The translations under genes were made by a program, and so were the position numbers. The notes under the pieces are model-generated. The model was not told the origin of the DNA and did not search any database. It saw only the letters and a list, made by a program, of their open reading frames with translations. Of a stretch of 64,000 bases of DNA, positions 34,995 to 43,230 are shown piece by piece (positions within the stretch are counted from its first letter, which is position 1; each line of letters starts with the position of its first letter). Source of the DNA: a virus; the IMG/VR virus record IMGVR_UViG_3300034062_003964, positions 57,468 through 121,467 of that record; one strand, given 5' to 3'.

Positions 34995-35379
34995 CACTTA
35001 CTAAATTTTTTTCCCATTTTAATACGATATCTTTTTCGTATAATTTATTTTCTACAATTTCAATACTTTCTCCGTATTGAAAAACCAATCTTTTTCCTTC
35101 GTAATGGTCAGGTTTTTCCCAACCTAAAGCAATCACACCATCAATAGAATCATACATTCCAAAAAAATCCGAGTTCTGAATTAAATCTAATTCTACTTCA
35201 CAATTTTTTAATACGCCAACCTTTTTAATAAATTCCACATGCGGTGGTGTTGGTTTTCCGTTTGCAGTTTCACTATCCCAATATTCACCATAAACGTCAT
35301 CCAAATCTGAAAAAATAAATTCGTAAATATTATCTCCTCTAAAGTTTGGACCTAATTCGTTAATGAAAACTAAATTCAT
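34975..35379 (-). CDS. Hypothetical protein, 134 residues
   Basis: It starts NLVFINELGPNFRGDNIYEF and has a central LIQNSDFFGMYDSIDGVIALGWE. It overlaps both neighbours by four bases or more. No family recognised, but it sits in the packaging operon and shows the even composition of a real globular protein. Confidence 0.72.
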   Translation of the reverse strand: MNLVFINELGPNFRGDNIYEFIFSDLDDVYGEYWDSETANGKPTPPHVEFIKKVGVLKNCEVELDLIQNSDFFGMYDSIDGVIALGWEKPDHYEGKRLVFQYGESIEIVENKLYEKDIVLKWEKNLVSDETHES

Positions 35380-36710
35380 ATAGTTCTACCGTTTGGTGTT
35401 ACTTTAACTTCTTTTCCGTTAATTTTAAAAACTAAATTGTTTTTATTTGTTCTTCCAATAAACGTACAGTTAGTATAATCCTCAATTAAAATTAAACCTG
35501 TTTTTTTTTGGTTTTCAGAAATAGAATATTCTTGAATGTCGTTCTTTTGGTTTATTTTATTAATTTTAGATTTTAAAAAGTCTACTTTATTTTTATTTTC
35601 TAATACCGGTTTTTCTTCATTTTTAATTTTAAAATAACCAGATAAAACTTTCTCAACTTGGGATTCACCAAAAATTGAATCCATTACTGATTGGTAACCT
35701 TCTTTTGTTTCAGGTTCAGGTGTTCCCATATCGTCAGTTGGCATTTCGTCAGTTGGCATTTCGTCAGTTGGCATTTCGTCACCCCCAAAATCAAAATCTT
35801 CTTCACCGAAGTTTAATTCACCTTCACCTTCTTTACCATACTCATCAAACCCTTCAATTTTATCGACGATATCTTCTCTATCATCGTCATCAAGTTTGTT
35901 TAAATCAATTGCAGATACAATAGAATTAATTACGTATTTAATATCTTGTGAATCAAGACCTTTGTCTTTATCAAACATTCTTAGTTTTTGACTTAATTTA
36001 CCTGTAAGTTTTTGGATTAGTTTTAAATTACTTGACCCACCTTCCTCATCGTCTTCTACACCAATTTCTGTATCCAACATAGGTGCATCTCCAGGAGCCA
36101 TTGGCATTTCTGGTTCTTCTGGCATTTCTTCTCCACCCATTTCAGGTGCCGGTGCTCCCATTTCAGATTCTCCACCCATTTCAGGTGCCGGAGCTCCCAT
36201 TTCAGATTCTCCACCCATTTCAGGTGCCGGAGCTCCCATTTCAGGTGATGGTGTTTCAGGTGCCGGAGCTCCCATATCAGGTGCCGACATATCAGGTGAT
36301 GGTGTTGGTTCAGCTTTTTTAGCCGTTTTTAATACGAATTTTTTTTTTACCTCAGGTTGCTCACCAATAAGAGGTATTTCATATTCATTACCTGTATTTC
36401 TATTTGTTTCAGCAACAATTAAATTTAATTTTTTCATTGCTTCAGAATATGAACGATAGTATTTTCTATTTTTCATTGGGTCTGAATAATCCATGTTGGA
36501 TTCATTAATACCCGTTTTAATGATATACCCTAGTCTTTCTTTTACAATACCGTAAAAGTTACCGTCAGATAATTGAATAGTATAATTTGTTGTTGACAAA
36601 TTATTTAATTCAGTTTTTGGAGTTTCTCTATAAGTTGCGATTTCCATAATTCTTCTCAACTTATCAGTTCCTTCTAATTTTTCACTACCAATCGGTCTTA
36701 AATCTGCCAT
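35376..36710 (-). CDS. Pro/Glu/Met-rich virion-region protein with internal repeats, 444 residues
   Basis: The N-terminal domain (IGSEKLEGTDKLRRIMEIATY and YTIQLSDGNFYGIVKER) is followed by a low-complexity region with PAPEMGGESEMGA repeats and three DEMPT units. Then comes a helical acidic domain and a C-terminal QKKTGLILIEDYTNCTFIGR beta segment. I do not recognise the family. The repetitive PAPEMGG section resembles acidic insertions in the scaffold and portal of this phage. Possible minor capsid or packaging protein. Confidence 0.72.
   Translation of the reverse strand: MADLRPIGSEKLEGTDKLRRIMEIATYRETPKTELNNLSTTNYTIQLSDGNFYGIVKERLGYIIKTGINESNMDYSDPMKNRKYYRSYSEAMKKLNLIVAETNRNTGNEYEIPLIGEQPEVKKKFVLKTAKKAEPTPSPDMSAPDMGAPAPETPSPEMGAPAPEMGGESEMGAPAPEMGGESEMGAPAPEMGGEEMPEEPEMPMAPGDAPMLDTEIGVEDDEEGGSSNLKLIQKLTGKLSQKLRMFDKDKGLDSQDIKYVINSIVSAIDLNKLDDDDREDIVDKIEGFDEYGKEGEGELNFGEEDFDFGGDEMPTDEMPTDEMPTDDMGTPEPETKEGYQSVMDSIFGESQVEKVLSGYFKIKNEEKPVLENKNKVDFLKSKINKINQKNDIQEYSISENQKKTGLILIEDYTNCTFIGRTNKNNLVFKINGKEVKVTPNGRTI
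35737..35781. repeat. Three tandem 15-bp repeats
   Basis: TCAGTTGGCATTTCG repeats three times and encodes Asp-Glu-Met-Pro-Thr units on the minus strand. It lies in the 35376 gene. Confidence 0.85.
36132..36245. repeat. Tandem 39-bp repeats in the 35376 gene
   Basis: About three copies of a 39-bp unit encode the PAPEMGGESEMGA repeat on the minus strand. Confidence 0.85.
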
Positions 36711-36725
36711 TTTAATGTATTTTTT

Positions 36726-36911
36726 TTAATTGTTTAATCCATTTCCGCCCAACGTAACAGCATTACATTGTAAGTTAGTTGTATTAGTTACGCTACCATA
36801 ATCGGGTTTTGGTGCGTAAAATGTTACTACAGTCCCCAAAGTACTACCAGAACCTGGTACATAACCGGTTATAGTTGTAGTATAATACGAAGTACAAGCT
36901 GTTGTTGGCAT
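36726..36911 (-). CDS. Small Thr/Gly-rich protein, 61 residues
   Basis: The protein reads PTTACTSYYTTTITGYVPGS at the start and ends CNAVTLGGNGLNN. The composition is typical of a small secreted or virion beta-structured protein. It has a TATTTAT box 11 bases upstream and stands alone between the packaging operon and a nucleotidyltransferase gene. No family recognised. Confidence 0.6.
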   Translation of the reverse strand: MPTTACTSYYTTTITGYVPGSGSTLGTVVTFYAPKPDYGSVTNTTNLQCNAVTLGGNGLNN

Positions 36912-36922
36912 ATTTTTTTCTA

Positions 36923-36930
36923 TATAAATA
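36923..36930 (-). promoter_or_regulatory. TATTTAT box (candidate late promoter), minus strand
   Basis: It reads TATTTATA on the minus strand, 11 bases before the ATG at 36911. Confidence 0.55.
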
Positions 36931-36953
36931 TATCGTTAATTGATAATTTTCAA

Positions 36954-37727
36954 TTATTCACCAATTTCTTGCTCTAATGATAATTTTTTATCGGTAATTT
37001 TGTTTTTGAAATCTTCTAATTTGGCAATATACCCATTTCGTCTTAAGAATTTAAATACTAAATTTTCATAAGAAAACTCACCTTCTTTTTTTAATCCACA
37101 GGTTCTATACTTTCTTAATTTCTCTTTATATTTTGATGTTAACTTAATCGCATCATTTAAATCTTCATCTTCGGCGTTTTCTAAAACACCATCAATAATT
37201 CTCATCCATTGATTTGCCTTTTCTTTAATAATTTTCTTATCAATTCTGAAGTTTTCTTTTTCAGGAGCTCTTAACCATTTGTTATGTAATACAGAATAAG
37301 ACCCAGCACTTGTTTCTTTTTCGTTTAAATCTTGTATAAACATCTCAACTTCGTATCCTTTGATTCTAATGTCGTGTTTCGCATTGAATACCGTTTTTTT
37401 CAAATGAAATAATTCTTTATATAATTCAGAGTTTTCGCCAGCATCATTAAAATCATAAAGAATATGAACATCAAAATCTGAAAAATCGGACCAGTTATAT
37501 CCGGTTAATGAACCAATAAGAATTATGTCGTGAACATATATATCGATATCAATATAATCCAAAAATATTTCACTTACTTTAAGAAGTCTTTCTTTTATTT
37601 CTGGTTTTAATTTAAAAAATTGCGCTTCGGGGTCTCCCATATGTTTTTCATTCGGTAGATACCAAATGTCGGGATTTAATTCGTCTTGAAGATATAAGCT
37701 ATTAATGATTTTACTATCACTTTCCAT
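36954..37727 (-). CDS. Nucleotidyltransferase-like protein (MNT fold)
   Basis: This 257-residue protein contains IILIGSLTGYNWSDFSDFDVHI (about residues 66-87). That is the GS-x(n)-DxD core of the minimal nucleotidyltransferase (pol beta-like) fold, followed by a helical tail. A conserved third Asp/Glu could be in EVEMFIQD. Such proteins occur in T4-like phages near packaging genes; function unproven. Its TATTTAT box ends three bases before the start. Confidence 0.7.
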   Translation of the reverse strand: MESDSKIINSLYLQDELNPDIWYLPNEKHMGDPEAQFFKLKPEIKERLLKVSEIFLDYIDIDIYVHDIILIGSLTGYNWSDFSDFDVHILYDFNDAGENSELYKELFHLKKTVFNAKHDIRIKGYEVEMFIQDLNEKETSAGSYSVLHNKWLRAPEKENFRIDKKIIKEKANQWMRIIDGVLENAEDEDLNDAIKLTSKYKEKLRKYRTCGLKKEGEFSYENLVFKFLRRNGYIAKLEDFKNKITDKKLSLEQEIGE

Positions 37728-37730
37728 ATC

Positions 37731-37738
37731 TATAAATA
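37731..37738 (-). promoter_or_regulatory. TATTTAT box (candidate late promoter), minus strand
   Basis: It reads TATTTATA on the minus strand, ending three bases before the ATG at 37727. At that spacing a normal -10 element would give a leaderless or nearly leaderless transcript. Confidence 0.55.
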
Positions 37739-37744
37739 CATAGA

Positions 37745-37999
37745 TTATTCAGTTTCTTCTACTTTTTTGTATTTGTATTGTCTTGCAATATCAGTATTGA
37801 AGAATTTTCCTTGTGATTCCGCCAATCTAAATTGTGCATATGTTTTGTGTGGAACTTCTTCATATTCGTATATCATTCCGTTTTTGAATGTTGCAATTAA
37901 TTTACTAGTTTCACTATCGTATTCAGTTTTAACTAAATTTGAAGATTCAATTTCACAAATAATTTTTGTTCCTACTATATCAGTTCTCGTTATCGCCAT
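37745..37999 (-). CDS. KTSC-domain protein
   Basis: This 84-residue protein carries IATFKNGMIYEYEEVPHKTY and SQGKFFNTDIARQYKYKKVE, the KTSC domain (named for its Lys/Thr/Ser/Cys motif), common in phage and bacterial small proteins. Function not established. It overlaps the previous gene by 20 bases. Confidence 0.75.
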   Translation of the reverse strand: MAITRTDIVGTKIICEIESSNLVKTEYDSETSKLIATFKNGMIYEYEEVPHKTYAQFRLAESQGKFFNTDIARQYKYKKVEETE

Positions 38000-38294
38000 T
38001 TGGTTTTCTTAATGGAGTTATGTCATCTATATGACTAAGTTTATCCATAATGTAATAATGAACTTCATCTCTGTCAACATCAAAACCATAATCTTTTATT
38101 GTCTGAAAAATCTCACGCATTTTTGGTGTGAATTTTCTGTGTAATACCATTAAATCTTGGGGATAGTATCTTGGACTTGACAACTCTTCTTGTGTCCACC
38201 CTTCTCTTTGAAAGATTTTTCTCATGTCAAAATAATCCTGTTCTAAATCCTTAGTTAATTCCAAACTATCTACAAATTTTCTCCAAGCTTTCAT
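37980..38294 (-). CDS. Hypothetical protein, 104 residues
   Basis: This helical protein (KAWRKFVDSLELTKDLEQDY; LHRKFTPKMREIFQTIKDYG) has no recognised motif. It is the first gene of the minus-strand block that runs down to the capsid gene and has a TATTTAT box three bases upstream. Confidence 0.72.
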   Translation of the reverse strand: MKAWRKFVDSLELTKDLEQDYFDMRKIFQREGWTQEELSSPRYYPQDLMVLHRKFTPKMREIFQTIKDYGFDVDRDEVHYYIMDKLSHIDDITPLRKPNGDNEN

Positions 38295-38297
38295 AGT

Positions 38298-38305
38298 GAT
38301 AAATA
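38298..38305 (-). promoter_or_regulatory. TATTTAT box (candidate late promoter), minus strand
   Basis: It reads TATTTATC on the minus strand, three bases before the ATG at 38294. It sits just downstream of the terminator of the UVR gene. Confidence 0.55.
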
Positions 38306-38311
38306 TAACGC

Positions 38312-38337
38312 AAAAAAAAATCCACCCGAAGGTGGAC
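38312..38337 (-). terminator. Rho-independent terminator of the UVR-domain gene
   Basis: TCCACC pairs with GGTGGA across a four-base loop (minus strand TTCG), followed on the minus strand by nine T. Confidence 0.88.
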
Positions 38338-38341
38338 TTTG

Positions 38342-38704
38342 TTATTTTAGGTCGTTTATTTTATCTCGATATTCTATCGCTTTTTCAAAATCTTGTTTTT
38401 TAATACATTCATCTAATTTAGTTTGTAACTCAGAAATCTTTTCTTTGTTTTTTTCTAAACTCTTAATTTGGTCTCTTAACTTAACGGCTTCCTCAAAATT
38501 TTGTTCCTCAACTGCAACATCTAATTTATTTTTCAATTCACCCAATTCATCGGTTGGTTTAAACCCTTTTGACAAGTAAGTGTAAAAATATTTACCATCG
38601 GGTGATTTATATGTTTTAGAAGTCCAATTATTATTATTAATAAATTCTGACTTCATTGAAAACATTTTATCAAACATGTCATCAAATTCTCTCCAGTTAA
38701 TCAT
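38342..38704 (-). CDS. Double UVR-domain protein (McsA-like adaptor candidate)
   Basis: This 120-residue protein has an N-terminal region with FDDMFDKMFSMKSEF and TYKSPDGKYFYTYLSKGF, then two UVR helical-hairpin motifs in a row: ELKNKLDVAVEEQNFEEAVK then LRDQIKSLEK, and ELQTKLDECIKKQDFEKAIE then YRDKINDL. UVR domains occur in UvrB/UvrC and in McsA, the ClpC adaptor of Firmicutes. The gene stands head-to-head with a ClpC-like ATPase whose own middle domain contains a UVR-like helix. An adaptor that feeds or activates that unfoldase is therefore a good guess. No McsB kinase is seen. Confidence 0.75.
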   Translation of the reverse strand: MINWREFDDMFDKMFSMKSEFINNNNWTSKTYKSPDGKYFYTYLSKGFKPTDELGELKNKLDVAVEEQNFEEAVKLRDQIKSLEKNKEKISELQTKLDECIKKQDFEKAIEYRDKINDLK

Positions 38705-38877
38705 AGTATTATTTCATTTTATAAGTTTATTTTTGTATTTTTACACTAAATATGTGCCATTATTAAATATATGACAAAATGTCAGTAAAGTCAAATTTGT
38801 GTATGACATTATGACAAAAACTTAAAAATAATTGATTATTAGGTTTAAATAGGTTAAAATTGATAAAAAACTAAAAT
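38705..38877. promoter_or_regulatory. Divergent control region with TGACA operator-like repeats
   Basis: It contains a perfect inverted repeat TGACA-AAA-TGTCA (38772-38784), two further TGACA copies (38804-38808 and 38812-38816) and a nearby direct pair AGGTTTAAAT/AGGTTAAAAT. It separates the UVR gene from the ClpC-like gene. A TAnnTTTG-like box (38728-38735) is present but has no good -33 partner. It may be an operator for a regulator not seen in this window. Confidence 0.45.
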
Positions 38878-40914
38878 ATGATTGACTCAGCAGACGGAAA
38901 CGAAAAACCAAAAAACAAAACTCAAGACGGCTCATCAAAAACACCGGTATTGGATAACTTTTCTCGTGACTTAATTAAGGCAGCAGAAGAAGGTAAACTT
39001 GACCCTGTAATCGGTAGGGAAAATGAAATTAATCGTATTGCACAAATTCTTTCTCGTAGAAAGAAAAATAACCCAATTATTATCGGAGAACCTGGTTGTG
39101 GTAAAACCGCAATTGTAGAAGGGTTAGCGAAGAAAATCTTTGAGGGTGATTGTCCACAGAATTTGGCAGGTAAAAGAATTGTTTCTTTAGATATGACATC
39201 TGTAGTTGCGGGAACAAAATATCGTGGTCAGTTTGAAGAACGTATGAAAGTGATTATGGAAGAACTTTATAATCATCCTGACATCATTGTCTTTATTGAT
39301 GAAATCCATACTATGATTGGTGCAGGTAACTCATCAGGTTCTATGGATGCATCTAACATCTTCAAACCAGCATTATCTCGTGGTGAATTACAATGTATTG
39401 GGGCAACTACATTAGAGGAATACCGTAAAAATATTGAAAAAGACGGAGCATTAGAAAGACGTTTTCAAAAAGTAGTTGTAGACCCCTCAACGAAAGAAGA
39501 AACTTTACAAATTCTACAGAACTCAAAAGACCGTTATGAAAATCACCACAAAGTAGGTTATAGTGATGATATATTAAAACTATGTGTTGAGTTAGCGGAT
39601 AGATATATCACAGACCGTGAGTTCCCTGACAAAGCCTTTGATATTATTGATGAGGTTGGTGCTCGTTCACAAGTAGAAATTAAACTACCTGAGATTATTG
39701 AAAATCTTAAAAAAGAAGCTGCAAAAATCAAAGAAGAAAAAGTTGATGTTATTAACAAACAAAAGTATGAGGAAGCCGCAAATCTTCGTGATAAAGAAAG
39801 AAAAGTTTTATCCGAACTTGAAGAAGAAAAAAGAAAGTTCGACCAAAATAGAGACTTATACCGACGTGAGGTAACTGAAGATGTTGTTTATGATGTCGTT
39901 TCTTTGATGACAAAAATTCCTATCAGCAAAATTTCAACTGATGAAACTTCACAACTTATCACATTAAAAGATACGTTATCAACAAGAGTTATTGGTCAAG
40001 ATGATGCCGTATCAAAAATTGCAAGAGCAATTCAAAGAAATCGTGTTGGACTTAACGACCCTAAAAAACCAATCTTTAGTGGATTACTAATTGGTAACTC
40101 AGGTGTCGGTAAAACCGAGTTGGCAAAACAATTGGCAAAACATATGTTCAATAGTGAAGACGCACTTATCAGATTAGACATGAGTGAATTCTCTGATAAA
40201 ATCTCAACATCAAAATTAACAGGAACATCACCAGGTTATGTTGGTTATGAAGAAGGTTCACCTTTCTTGAACAAAATTAAAAACAAACCTTACTCTGTAA
40301 TTTTGTTAGATGAGATTGAAAAGGCTCACCCTGAAATCTTTAATGTATTTTTACAAATGTTAGATGAGGGTATGTTGACTGATGGACACGGAAGAAAAAT
40401 CAATTTCAAGAATTGCATTATTTTGATGACATCAAATGTAGGTACAAAAGTAGTTCAGGATTTTGGTACAGGTGTTGGATTTTCCACATCAAATAAAGCC
40501 GAAAGAAAAGATGAAGAAATTAAATCTTTGTTAGAAAAAGAATTATTCAAAAAGTTTGCACCTGAATTTATCAATCGTTTTGACGACATCGTTTATTTTA
40601 AAGATTTGAACCAAGATGATTTATTAAAAATTGTTGATTTAGAGTTAAATAAATTCTATGAAAGAATTGAAAAATTAGAATATACGGTTGATGTTGATGA
40701 TACTTTGAAAAAACACTTAATCGAGGTTGGGACTGACACAAGATTTGGAGCACGTATTTTGAAAAGAACGGTTCAGAAGTGGGTGGATGATGCTATCACA
40801 GAAAAGATTTTAACTGACAACCCCGAAAAAGGTTCTAAATTTATTCTAACATATAACGATAAGGAAAAGAAAACTGACGTTAAAATAAAAAAACCTATAA
40901 AAAGAAAGAAATAA
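38878..40914 (+). CDS. clpC: ClpC-like AAA+ unfoldase lacking the N-domain
   Basis: This 678-residue double-ring ATPase has D1 Walker A GEPGCGKT and Walker B IVFIDEIH, with pore loop KYRGQFEER. D2 has Walker A GNSGVGKT, pore loop GYVGYEEG and Walker B VILLDEIEKAH. Between them the short middle domain carries QKYEEAANLRDKE, the UVR-like helix of ClpC rather than the long ClpB arm. The usual 150-residue Clp N-domain is absent; D1 begins near residue 25. In D2 the loop FGTGVGFST contains Val-Gly-Phe at the position of the ClpP-docking tripeptide of ClpC, so it probably partners the host ClpP protease. Confidence 0.88.
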   Translation: MIDSADGNEKPKNKTQDGSSKTPVLDNFSRDLIKAAEEGKLDPVIGRENEINRIAQILSRRKKNNPIIIGEPGCGKTAIVEGLAKKIFEGDCPQNLAGKRIVSLDMTSVVAGTKYRGQFEERMKVIMEELYNHPDIIVFIDEIHTMIGAGNSSGSMDASNIFKPALSRGELQCIGATTLEEYRKNIEKDGALERRFQKVVVDPSTKEETLQILQNSKDRYENHHKVGYSDDILKLCVELADRYITDREFPDKAFDIIDEVGARSQVEIKLPEIIENLKKEAAKIKEEKVDVINKQKYEEAANLRDKERKVLSELEEEKRKFDQNRDLYRREVTEDVVYDVVSLMTKIPISKISTDETSQLITLKDTLSTRVIGQDDAVSKIARAIQRNRVGLNDPKKPIFSGLLIGNSGVGKTELAKQLAKHMFNSEDALIRLDMSEFSDKISTSKLTGTSPGYVGYEEGSPFLNKIKNKPYSVILLDEIEKAHPEIFNVFLQMLDEGMLTDGHGRKINFKNCIILMTSNVGTKVVQDFGTGVGFSTSNKAERKDEEIKSLLEKELFKKFAPEFINRFDDIVYFKDLNQDDLLKIVDLELNKFYERIEKLEYTVDVDDTLKKHLIEVGTDTRFGARILKRTVQKWVDDAITEKILTDNPEKGSKFILTYNDKEKKTDVKIKKPIKRKK

Positions 40915-40915
40915 T

Positions 40916-40946
40916 TTTGCAAATGTTGAAAACTTTTGTACATTTG
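40916..40946 (+). promoter_or_regulatory. Bacteroidota-type promoter for the peptidase gene
   Basis: TTTG (40916-40919), a 19-base gap, and TACATTTG (40939-40946) match the TTTG-N19-TAnnTTTG consensus of the primary sigma factor of Bacteroidota. It lies between the ClpC-like stop and the peptidase ATG. Confidence 0.8.
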
Positions 40947-40960
40947 TAAAAAACAAAATA

Positions 40961-42019
40961 ATGGACCTACACAAATTTAAAGAACTCCTTTCAGTACCAT
41001 CTAAAACATATCAAGAGGAGGATATGGTAGAATACCTTTGTGATGAACTTGAGGGTATTGAGGGGGTGTCTTTTTATCGTGATGAAATGATGAACGTCTA
41101 CGCAACAAAGGGAACACTTGAAGAAGGTGAATTCTATCCGATGTTTATTGCTCACACAGATACGGTTCACACTAAAATTGATAAGATTGTCGTTAAAGAA
41201 GAAAAACTAAAACGTCCACACACTTTTGGTAAAACTTTTGACGACACTCTTGTTGATGTATTAAAAGCATACGACACAGATGGAAAACCAACGGGTATTG
41301 GTGGTGACGACAAATGTGGTATTTTTATTTGTTTAGAATTACTAAAACAATTAGACAAAGTAAAAATCGGTTTATTTGTAAGTGAAGAAACAGGTTGTCA
41401 CGGTTCATCAAAATGTGATGTAAACTTCTTACAAGATGTTGGATATATTACACAATATGATGCTCCAGGTAACCACCTAATTTCCGAGATTTGCTCGGGA
41501 GTTCGTTTATTTGACCGTGATAGTGAATTCTTTGAAAAAACATTAGAAGTAATTACTGAATCTTTTGGTAATGAGATGTTAGTTCAATCTCACCCTTATA
41601 CTGATGTTTCGCAGTTAAAGAAAAAAATTGATGTTTCTTGTATCAATATGTCTTGTGGTTACTATAACATGCACTCAGCTCAAGAGTTCATTTCAATTGA
41701 AGATGTAAAATGTGCGATTGAAGCTGGAAAAAATATGGTAAAAGTTTTGGGATTAAAAAAATATGAGTATCTTTACAAACCAATCATTTATACACCGAAA
41801 ACAATTATGAACTCATTTGTAGAAGATTTAGACCAAGACGTAGACGTATTTGGTTTTCAAGACGAGACTTTTCATCGTTTAGACACTATCGACGTTTATG
41901 AAGAAAAAGATGGTATCACATTAAGTGACGCTTATGAAGACGGATTTTTATTTATCCCCGATGAGGATTTAGTAAGTCTTTATGAAATTATTAAAGAAAG
42001 ATTGATTAAAAAGTATTAA
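40961..42019 (+). CDS. M20 family metallopeptidase (PepT-like)
   Basis: This 352-residue protein has the two-zinc M20 signature: FIAHTDTV with metal-binding His and Asp, GIGGDDKCGI with the bridging Asp, VSEETGCHGS with the catalytic Glu pair, and CGYYNMHSAQEFISIEDV with the last His. It looks like a tripeptidase T-type exopeptidase with a missing or reduced lid domain. Its host-type promoter and its neighbours ClpC and tmRNA suggest it finishes the breakdown of peptides. It overlaps the next, convergent gene by four bases. Confidence 0.85.
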   Translation: MDLHKFKELLSVPSKTYQEEDMVEYLCDELEGIEGVSFYRDEMMNVYATKGTLEEGEFYPMFIAHTDTVHTKIDKIVVKEEKLKRPHTFGKTFDDTLVDVLKAYDTDGKPTGIGGDDKCGIFICLELLKQLDKVKIGLFVSEETGCHGSSKCDVNFLQDVGYITQYDAPGNHLISEICSGVRLFDRDSEFFEKTLEVITESFGNEMLVQSHPYTDVSQLKKKIDVSCINMSCGYYNMHSAQEFISIEDVKCAIEAGKNMVKVLGLKKYEYLYKPIIYTPKTIMNSFVEDLDQDVDVFGFQDETFHRLDTIDVYEEKDGITLSDAYEDGFLFIPDEDLVSLYEIIKERLIKKY

Positions 42020-43161
42020 CCAATATAAGGGACGAGTGGTGGAGTCACCAACATGTTCAAGATACGACTTAATGGGGCGGACCCAGTTTTAAATGGTTCT
42101 CCCCACGTGTTTCCTTTACGTAAACCATAATTAACCATTAAAGTATCTTTATCAACATCAAATACTCTAATTTCATATCCCCCTGGAATTTTTTTATTTG
42201 TATTAAATCCTGTTTTTTCACTTAGTGTGTTTAAAATTTGAAAATATTTTTTCATTTTTTCTTCACCACCTTCTTCGACCATTTCGTCTAAATCTTCCAT
42301 TAAACTTTCTAAAACTCTAATACTTCTTTTATTAAATTGTTCATAAAATACATCTCTGTTCCAAGCTTCGTATTGAATTTCATAATATTCAGGAGTGTGT
42401 TTTGTGACTTCTTTTTCTATTGCTTTAAACATTATGTCCATCAAACAATCTTCAGGTGTTCCGTATCTTACAAATAACATAATCGCATCACCCCAACTTA
42501 AATAATATTTCCAATAACAATTTTTTGATTGGTTTTCAATACCAATAACAGATAAAGAATTACAATATATTTCATCAATATAACCTGGCACTTCTGCATC
42601 TGTTGCCATATCATTCGCATTTGCATATGCGTCTATTAAATCATCCTTTGCTCTTTTACTTACAGATTCAATAAAATCATTTATTTTATCCGTTTCTTTA
42701 CCATCTTTCCACCGAACGTGATTATCAATAACTTCAAAGGAATTTAATAAGTGTGGTTGATATTTTTTTAATATCTCATATAAAAGTTTTAATGGTTCAC
42801 CTTTTATTGATTCAATTGTATACCCTTCATCCCAATCTTCACTTGCTCTATCCCAAGTATCCCATTCCCATTGGCCTCTACGCATAGAATCAAGATACCC
42901 GGCTTCATACCAACCATCAGTTCCTTCATCACCGTAAGTTTCTTTGAAAAAAAATCTTAGATATTCTTCTAATCCGTCATGGAAAGTGAAAGTTATACCA
43001 TCATAACCTACTTCATAATAGTCTGAATAATCTTCTCCGTCACACCCATCAAAATCAGTATCATATGGGTCAATCTTTCTTTTATTTAAAGCAAGAATTT
43101 TTTCGTAGTCGGTTAATTCCTTCTCTTCTTCTTGCTCAAAAATTTTTAAGATTTTTTTCAT
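42016..43161 (-). CDS. Hypothetical protein, 381 residues
   Basis: This large acidic protein is rich in Trp, Tyr and Asp/Glu (YEVGYDGITFTFHDGLEEYL; QWEWDTWDRASEDWDEGYT). It has no motif or membrane segment that I recognise. Coded on the minus strand convergently with the peptidase gene. A TATTTAT box lies five bases before its ATG, so it is probably expressed late. Confidence 0.75.
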   Translation of the reverse strand: MKKILKIFEQEEEKELTDYEKILALNKRKIDPYDTDFDGCDGEDYSDYYEVGYDGITFTFHDGLEEYLRFFFKETYGDEGTDGWYEAGYLDSMRRGQWEWDTWDRASEDWDEGYTIESIKGEPLKLLYEILKKYQPHLLNSFEVIDNHVRWKDGKETDKINDFIESVSKRAKDDLIDAYANANDMATDAEVPGYIDEIYCNSLSVIGIENQSKNCYWKYYLSWGDAIMLFVRYGTPEDCLMDIMFKAIEKEVTKHTPEYYEIQYEAWNRDVFYEQFNKRSIRVLESLMEDLDEMVEEGGEEKMKKYFQILNTLSEKTGFNTNKKIPGGYEIRVFDVDKDTLMVNYGLRKGNTWGEPFKTGSAPLSRILNMLVTPPLVPYIG

Positions 43162-43166
43162 ATATT

Positions 43167-43174
43167 TATAAATA
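43167..43174 (-). promoter_or_regulatory. TATTTAT box (candidate late promoter), minus strand
   Basis: It reads TATTTATA on the minus strand, five bases before the ATG at 43161. It is embedded in a near-palindromic TATATTTATAAATATA stretch. Confidence 0.5.
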
Positions 43175-43175
43175 T

Positions 43176-43207
43176 ATTGTTTAATACAAATCTTTGTATT
43201 ATATTTG
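43176..43207 (+). promoter_or_regulatory. Bacteroidota-type promoter for the tmRNA
   Basis: The -7 element TATATTTG (43200-43207) is perfect. The -33 element is only ATTG (43176-43179) at a 20-base gap. It lies 23 bases before the tmRNA 5' end, which leaves a leader for RNase P processing. Confidence 0.6.
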
Positions 43208-43230
43208 TAAAAAGAGTTCTTTGAAAATAT

